Of a stretch of 64,000 nucleotides of DNA, positions 59,136-64,000 are shown one piece after another; within the stretch, counting starts at the first letter, position 1; each line of letters starts with the position of its first letter. A program made the translations under genes and the position numbers. The notes below the pieces were generated by a model that did no database searches, was not told the origin of the DNA, and worked only from the letters and a program-made list of their open reading frames with translations. Source of the DNA: a virus; IMG/VR virus record IMGVR_UViG_3300008339_009519, positions 59,370 to 123,369 of that record. One strand, 5' to 3'.

Positions 59136-59641
59136 TTATGGACAGGCTGGTCCAGTACAGTATAGCAGCACCGGTGGACAGTTGCAACCAGTGCAGCCCG
59201 CTGGTGCACAAGTATAGAATTGATACCAACCAAAGCAGCCGCCACTTCCTCCTGCAGCTGCAGCACACTCTGCAGCTGCAGCAGCGCCAGTGCTACTTGC
59301 CACACAGCTTGAACAATAGACAGTAAAGTCTGGTGGGAAATAAGGAGGAAAATAAGGAGGGAAGTAAGGTGGGAAATACGGAGGAAAATATGGAGGAAAA
59401 AATGGTGCGTGTTGTGTGTACGGTATGCTTGTTCCAAGGGGAGCAACACTTGTGTCTGTTAAGGCTGTTTTAACTGTATTTAATTGTGCTGAATCTGTTG
59501 TAGATTCACTAGTTACTGTTCCAACGACAAATCCTGCACTTGTTATTGTTGTATTAGCAGTACTGGAAGCCGTTCCGTGCAGCTATTGTAGGCTTAGCTT
59601 TTTTAGCTGAACCAGATGAAGTTCCGTCTTTGAATTGTCAT
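59136..59641 (-). CDS. Tyr-Phe-Pro-Pro repeat, Cys-rich protein, rebuilt through two CGGA sites (167 residues)
   Basis: ATG 59641 is followed by six codons to CGG at 59624-59626, 16 codons to CGG at 59575-59577, and 145 residues to the stop. The rebuilt protein has a basic N-terminus (SAKKAKPTIAAR), STANTTITSAGFVVGT, about six YFPP repeats, an Ala-rich region and a Cys-rich end (about ten Cys, including YCTGPACP). It is homologous along its first 90 residues to the product of 49863-50265. Two four-base units are needed in one gene. In the third frame this DNA shows a hydrophobic open frame (59111-59449) that is only a shadow. The gene starts one base after the stop of the fibre at 59643. Confidence 0.87.
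59332..59402 (-). repeat. Tandem 12-base repeats coding YFPP
   Basis: About six 12-base units, seen on the plus strand as GGAGGGAAGTAA or GGAGGAAAATAT types, coding Phe/Tyr-Phe-Pro-Pro tetrapeptides on the minus strand. Confidence 0.9.
59574..59577 (-). other. CGGA +1 shift site 9
   Basis: The incoming frame reads GCA CGG AAC GGC TTC CAG TAC TGC TAA. After CGGA the frame reads ACG GCT TCC AGT ACT GCT AAT, aligned with site 7 of the paralog (both after KPT.AA). Confidence 0.9.
59623..59626 (-). other. CGGA +1 shift site 10
   Basis: The sixth codon of the gene. The zero frame reads AGA CGG AAC TTC ATC TGG TTC AGC TAA. The frame after CGGA reads ACT TCA TCT GGT TCA. The shifted frame is closed upstream at the start codon by an overlapping TGA. 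Confidence 0.87.
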
Positions 59642-59642
59642 T

Positions 59643-62600
59643 TTATGCCGCCAAATCACCAGTTATTAACCACTCGTTAGTCCCTATCTTTGTTAGTGTT
59701 GCGGTTGAATATTGTGCTCTTAAATTTAGTCCTGGAGTTGAACGCAAACTAACCCCAGCCTGAGATGCAAAGGTCACTGTTCCTGTTCCATATCTTGTAA
59801 CGTCAATTCTATCTCCAGTTGTAAAAGCTACGTTAGCTTCGGTAGGCACTGTCAAAGTTGTTCCAGTGCTAGAATCTACTTTAATTAACTTAGCTAGATC
59901 TGACAATTGTAGCACATATGGACTCGTGTTTACAGTTGCTATTTGAGATCTAAAACCAGCTCTTGGAACACCTTCTTGTAGGATTGTTGCGGTTACGGAG
60001 TTTGCTGCTACTGTAGCTGCTTCTCCAGTATAATTTGTTGCAGAAAGCACTTGTGTACCAGCAATTTTAATTACTTTTCCGCTAGCAAGGTTCAAACTTT
60101 CAGAAGATGACCATGCAGAAGTTGTATTTGACCAAGTGAAAGATTTGTTTGCTGATCCATCTGGAACAACTATTCCAGCTCCATCTGCAGTTGTATTACT
60201 TGGGCTAACAGCAGTGCCTAATTCAATTGTTTTATCTTCAACAGTAATAGTTTCTGTATTTATTGTTACAGTGTTACCATTTACTACAAGATTTCCAGTA
60301 ACTGTTAAATTGCCACCAACTGTAGGGTCTATTGTACTTACCCAAGCAGAACCATTGTAAACTAAAATACTTCCAGTTGCTGCACCTGTTGCACTAACGT
60401 CACCAACATCATCAAGATTATTAATTGTTGGTATAGAATCTGGAATCCAAGCTGTACCATTCCACTTCAAGAACTGCCCAGTGCTTGGAGCATTACTTGC
60501 AACGTCTCCAAGATCTGCAAGAACAGCTGAATTTAATACTGATGAGTGATCGTGTGCGTCGTGTCTTGTAGAATTAAAATACTGTGTATGGTCATCATCT
60601 CCAAGCCCAGTCATTGAACCATGGTCAGATATTGGAGTTGAAGGTATGGCACCTGTAGTTGATAATACTCTTCTTAAATCCCAAACTGATGTTATAGCAG
60701 CCTGGGGATCGTTGGTATAAGTGTTTGATGTGTAATAAATAATTTTATGCAAAGGTCTAAACTCATAGATTGGAAAACCTGTTAAGTCAAGATCTTCCCA
60801 TACAGCGTCTTCTGCTAAATTTGTAGCAGTGTAATTTTCTTGACCAAGAATTGCTATGATTGGTTCATTTAAATTATTTGTTGCAACTATCCAAGAAATA
60901 CCCCATCTATTATTTGATATTTCTGGTGTAGACCAAGTTCCTGCAGTGTTAAGGTTATACATAGCTCTTCCACCGTTGTGCTTAAGTGGATAATCTGTTG
61001 CTGCGTCTTTTACCCAAGCAGAACCTGATCTGTAAAACATTGGTATTTGAGCTACTGGACTAAGTGTTTGTTGCCAAGTATTTGATGCTGGAGTAGCAGA
61101 ATCTATAATTTCTACTTCTAAATCTTCATCAAAAAATGTTCCACCAGCTAATGAAACTTGAGCATGGGTATTACTTGTGCCATCTCCTCCAGTTGTGGCC
61201 GCAATACCAAAACCATTAGCAATAGCAGCTCCACGTGTTCTGTGAAGATATTCATGCGTAGCCCAATCAAGGACTATTCCATGACGCTCATCTGCAAAGA
61301 AGTGGTGGGTGTTTCCACCGCTGTTCCAATAAACATAAGCTACTGGTGCTTCGTTTTCAAAATCAAAAAATGTATTAAACTTACTTGTTAAAGCACCTGT
61401 GTTACTGAAGTAAATATAGTGCAAACCAGATTGGTCAGTTATCGTTACTGATGATGATGTTGTCTTAACATATCTCTTACCTTTGCACCAAACTGTGTAA
61501 GATCCAGATACTGGTGCAATTGTAAATACTCTTCCAGAAAGACTAATCGTAGAATCAGCTTTATTTTCAATTCCGGTTGGCTCACTAGTTGGAAGAGTTG
61601 AATTTACCCAAGCAGAACCGTTATACATTAGCATTTCACCATTTGCTGGTGAGGTTACAGTTACATCTGCTATGTCTGAAATATTTTGGATTTCATTTAT
61701 AGTTGATCCAACCCAAGCTGAACCATTATATTTTAAGAATTGATTAGCTATAGCTGAGTTAGTTCCCTGAACATCAGCCATATCATTGAGATAAAGTGCA
61801 TGAGCTACCCAGTAGCCACCATCTCTGTATAAAACATCTCCTGCCGAAGCACTACCCGTTATTACGTCTGGTAGTTGGTCAAGAGACGATATAACTATAG
61901 AGGCGGTAGAGACGTCACCAAAAACTAATACTTTTGCATCTCCCGCCGCAGGAGGTGTTTCAAAATAAACTTTTACCTGAGTATTACTAGAAACTTCCCA
62001 TAAAGCATTGACGACTTCAAAGTTATTGCTTGTATTTTTTTTCATTACAACTACAAATGGTTCATCTGTTGTAAGGCCGTGTGTTACTGTAAATTCAACA
62101 TCTGTTCCATTTCCAACTACTTCTGTATATTGAACACCAGTTGGAATTGTTAAATCTAATGCAGATTTGGCTACCCATGTATTTGTATTGCCATCAAATG
62201 CTAATAATTGTCCATTACCAACTAGGGATACATCAACATCATTTAAATTATCTAAAGAAAGATTGGCAGTAATTGTTGGCGTTGAACCTTCCCCAGAATT
62301 ATTAGATATTGTAATTCCTGTTCCAGCAACTAAAGATTGAACATAGTTTCCTGTAGTGTCTGTCGATAGATCAACTAAGTCATTGATCCATGCAGTTCCA
62401 TTAAATTTAAGGTAGCTATTAGCTATAGATGTATTTATTGTAACATCTGCTAAATCATCAACTTCAAATAAAGACAATTGGTTATTGGTGTAGGTTGTTG
62501 CGTTACTGTATGCTGTAGCAGCTTTTGTCGATGCGTCTGTTGCTGCATTTGATTCTGCTGCTGCTGCGGCTCCATAAGCGTCATAAGTGTTTGGGGTAAC

Positions 62601-63368
62601 GCCTATTGTCGGTTGAGATTGTTCACCAGTGCCATTAGTTATTGTTATGCCAGTTCCGGATGTTAAATTTGCGACATAATCACCTGCTGTATCTGTCCCA
62701 AGTTGAACAGAGTTAGCAATCACATTTGCTGTTAGAGTTACGTTTGACCCACCGTCAATAATAACATTTCCTTCAAGATCTCCAGCTAAAGTTATTTTTC
62801 TTGGAGTTGTCCAACCAGCAGCTGTTCCACTAATGTTAATGGCTACTGTAGATGGAAGACTTATGACAATATTACCGCTTGCAGCACTGACGTCAACTTC
62901 GTTAATAGTTCCAACTATTGTATTAACAATACTTGGTTTATTAAGAATATTATCCCAGTCTATTTTTGCAGCTAGTTCGCCAATCGTTCCAGAAAATACT
63001 TCAGAGGTATTTGTTGCATCTGGTATGAATGTAAATTTTCCTGATGAATCATCAAATCCAAAAAAACCTATTTTTGCAGATGTTCCATTATGCCAACGGA
63101 ATTCAATACCACGATCTTTATTGTCATCAAGAGTTGGTGCGGTTTTTCCACCCAACGTTATTATTGGATCTTTTATAGTTGTTACTGTAGATTCAATAGT
63201 TGTTGTATTGCCAAGAACTGTAAAATTATCATCAGTTGTGATTAAATTAGATTCTTGTAATAAATTCAATGATGAATTAACTAGATTGCCATCACTATCA
63301 AGATAGTAAAATATTCTATTAACTGGGTCTAGTGCTATTTGGCCATCGGTAATGCTAGGTAATGCCAC
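59643..63368 (-). CDS. Large tail fibre protein with host-contact-like central domain
   Basis: A 1,241-residue fibre. It starts with GQIALDPVNRIFYYLDSDG, a typical phage fibre N-terminus, followed by the same repeated modules as the other fibres (LKFNGTAWIND, AGTGITISNNSGEGS and LTVTGNLVVNGNTVTINTET). A central region near 640-930 differs: it has GSYTVWCKGKRYVKTT, a His-containing NTHHFFADERHG segment and APVAYVYWNSGG, the kind of sequence found in receptor-binding domains. The C-terminus ends NEWLITGDLAA, like the fibre at 50267. The start is GTG at 63368 with AAAGG upstream. Confidence 0.8.
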   Translation of the reverse strand: MALPSITDGQIALDPVNRIFYYLDSDGNLVNSSLNLLQESNLITTDDNFTVLGNTTTIESTVTTIKDPIITLGGKTAPTLDDNKDRGIEFRWHNGTSAKIGFFGFDDSSGKFTFIPDATNTSEVFSGTIGELAAKIDWDNILNKPSIVNTIVGTINEVDVSAASGNIVISLPSTVAINISGTAAGWTTPRKITLAGDLEGNVIIDGGSNVTLTANVIANSVQLGTDTAGDYVANLTSGTGITITNGTGEQSQPTIGVTPNTYDAYGAAAAAESNAATDASTKAATAYSNATTYTNNQLSLFEVDDLADVTINTSIANSYLKFNGTAWINDLVDLSTDTTGNYVQSLVAGTGITISNNSGEGSTPTITANLSLDNLNDVDVSLVGNGQLLAFDGNTNTWVAKSALDLTIPTGVQYTEVVGNGTDVEFTVTHGLTTDEPFVVVMKKNTSNNFEVVNALWEVSSNTQVKVYFETPPAAGDAKVLVFGDVSTASIVISSLDQLPDVITGSASAGDVLYRDGGYWVAHALYLNDMADVQGTNSAIANQFLKYNGSAWVGSTINEIQNISDIADVTVTSPANGEMLMYNGSAWVNSTLPTSEPTGIENKADSTISLSGRVFTIAPVSGSYTVWCKGKRYVKTTSSSVTITDQSGLHYIYFSNTGALTSKFNTFFDFENEAPVAYVYWNSGGNTHHFFADERHGIVLDWATHEYLHRTRGAAIANGFGIAATTGGDGTSNTHAQVSLAGGTFFDEDLEVEIIDSATPASNTWQQTLSPVAQIPMFYRSGSAWVKDAATDYPLKHNGGRAMYNLNTAGTWSTPEISNNRWGISWIVATNNLNEPIIAILGQENYTATNLAEDAVWEDLDLTGFPIYEFRPLHKIIYYTSNTYTNDPQAAITSVWDLRRVLSTTGAIPSTPISDHGSMTGLGDDDHTQYFNSTRHDAHDHSSVLNSAVLADLGDVASNAPSTGQFLKWNGTAWIPDSIPTINNLDDVGDVSATGAATGSILVYNGSAWVSTIDPTVGGNLTVTGNLVVNGNTVTINTETITVEDKTIELGTAVSPSNTTADGAGIVVPDGSANKSFTWSNTTSAWSSSESLNLASGKVIKIAGTQVLSATNYTGEAATVAANSVTATILQEGVPRAGFRSQIATVNTSPYVLQLSDLAKLIKVDSSTGTTLTVPTEANVAFTTGDRIDVTRYGTGTVTFASQAGVSLRSTPGLNLRAQYSTATLTKIGTNEWLITGDLAA

Positions 63369-63387
63369 TGTAAAACCTTTCTTTTAC

Positions 63388-64000
63388 TTAGAAGGTTCCA
63401 CCATCTATTGTTACACCATCAAAAGTGGTTAAGTTAGTGATAGATCCTCCGCTTATACTCACGCTATTTGCATTTTGTGTGGCTATTGTTCCAAGACCAA
63501 GGGTAGTTCTTCCAGCAGCCGCATCTACATCATCTATCAATGATCTACCAAAAGCTGTAAGTGTGGTAAGTGATGCTGTGTTTGCTCCTGTAAAGTATGG
63601 GAGTTTATCAGCAGCTGATGTAAGGCCAGCTAATGCTGCAAGTTCTGGGTCATATCCTTGAACGTCAACGCCTATTTCAAGACCTAGGTTAACTCTAGCG
63701 TTAGATGCTGTTGTTGCGCCTGTCCCACCATAGGCTATTGCAATAGTTCCTGCATTCCAAGTGCCAGTTGTAACTGTCCCCAAAGATGTAAGAGATGAGT
63801 TAACAACTGATGAACCTAATGTTGTATTTGATAATACAACTGCTCCATTGACCATATAAGCTTTTCCAGATGCAAGGTCCATATATTCTGATGATGTCCA
63901 TGCATCGCTTGCATTAACCCAGTTGAATGTTTTGTCAGTTGTACCCTTGACAGTTAAGCCAGCCCCATCGGCTGTTGTGTCCGATGGGGAAGCAGTACTG
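63388..64000 (-). CDS. Tail fibre protein, N-terminus outside the window
   Basis: At least 203 residues; the frame is open to the right edge of the window, so the start is not visible. The right-hand part (SPSDTTADGAGLTVKG, then FNWVNASDAWTSSEY and MDLASGKAY) is the same module that appears in the fibre at 59643 (ADGAGIVVPDG, then LNLASGK). It continues with a repeat of fibre-type strands (TGTWNAGTIAIAYGGTGATTASNARVNLG) common in phage adhesins. The C-terminus ends at the stop at 63388, 20 bases before the next gene. No CGG codon occurs in the visible part. Confidence 0.75.
   Translation of the reverse strand, partial: STASPSDTTADGAGLTVKGTTDKTFNWVNASDAWTSSEYMDLASGKAYMVNGAVVLSNTTLGSSVVNSSLTSLGTVTTGTWNAGTIAIAYGGTGATTASNARVNLGLEIGVDVQGYDPELAALAGLTSAADKLPYFTGANTASLTTLTAFGRSLIDDVDAAAGRTTLGLGTIATQNANSVSISGGSITNLTTFDGVTIDGGTF

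Noticed and set aside
59111-59449. 112-residue hydrophobic open frame
   Set aside because: It is a shadow frame of the repeat gene at 59136-59641, with no homology or ribosome site; the +1 frame after CGGA matches a paralog.
63963-63989. Nine-base-pair hairpin CCCCATCGG / CCGATGGGG
   Set aside because: It lies inside the coding frame of the partial fibre gene and has no T run, so it is not treated as a terminator.
1-64000. tRNA genes, CRISPR arrays, attachment sites, IS elements
   Set aside because: None could be supported from the sequence by eye; gaps between genes are mostly under 100 bases.

Overview
This window is part of the genome of an AT-rich contractile-tailed (myovirus-like) phage. 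It encodes a sheath, tube, baseplate J, gp25-like wedge and gpV-like spike, tail-associated peptidoglycan hydrolases and long beta-rich tail fibres. Nearly all of it is coding, and almost every gene is on the minus strand, so transcription runs from high to low coordinates; the only plus-strand gene is 48535-49170. I saw no tRNA, CRISPR array, IS element, integrase, replication gene or large terminase. The host cannot be read from the sequence. The cluster of oxygenases and DUF6065-like genes resembles gene content known from aquatic phages, which is only a hint.

Layout in transcription order. From 64000 to 50267 lie tail-fibre genes (63388-64000 partial, 59643-63368, 54136-57538, 53083-54075, 50267-52195), two glycosyltransferases and two small proteins built on Phe/Tyr-Pro-Pro repeats. 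From 49836 to 39289 is an accessory block with seven 2OG-Fe(II) oxygenases, two glutathione-peroxidase-like proteins, a DUF6065-like protein, a methyltransferase-like protein, small paralogous helical proteins and a membrane protein. From 39248 to 30168 are neck and connector genes, a sheath-like protein, the sheath, three tube-family proteins and a pair of chaperone-like paralogs. From 30150 to 17882 come very large virion proteins, including the tape-measure candidate. From 17878 to 1 come a 3,670-residue hub-like protein with a nuclease-like C-terminus, a cell-wall hydrolase, the spike, wedge and baseplate proteins, a metallophosphoesterase and a partial tail protein.

The main discovery is translational. 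I found ten in-frame CGG codons, in eight genes. At each one the zero frame ends (within seven codons at eight sites), while recognisable or paralogous coding sequence continues in the +1 frame immediately after a four-base unit CGGN (CGGA nine times, CGGG once). Reading CGGN as one four-base codon, or shifting +1 there, rebuilds all eight genes. They include the spike, the hydrolase, the hub-like protein, a 1,719-residue virion protein with two sites, a fibre, and both Pro-repeat proteins (one with two sites). Scanning by eye I found no CGG that must be read as an ordinary triplet in roughly 20,000 codons. Many CGGA strings in the other two reading phases cause no shift. The effect is therefore tied to the codon, not to local sequence, which argues against a sequencing artefact. 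All affected genes are virion or probable virion genes, so this may gate late expression through a phage- or host-supplied decoder encoded elsewhere.

A second possible system is protein modification. Prolyl-hydroxylase-type 2OG oxygenases, a GT60-like (GlcNAc family) glycosyltransferase and proline-repeat proteins lie in the same operonic region. This recalls the hydroxyproline-then-GlcNAc pathway known for Skp1 in Dictyostelium, although the substrate link here is inference.
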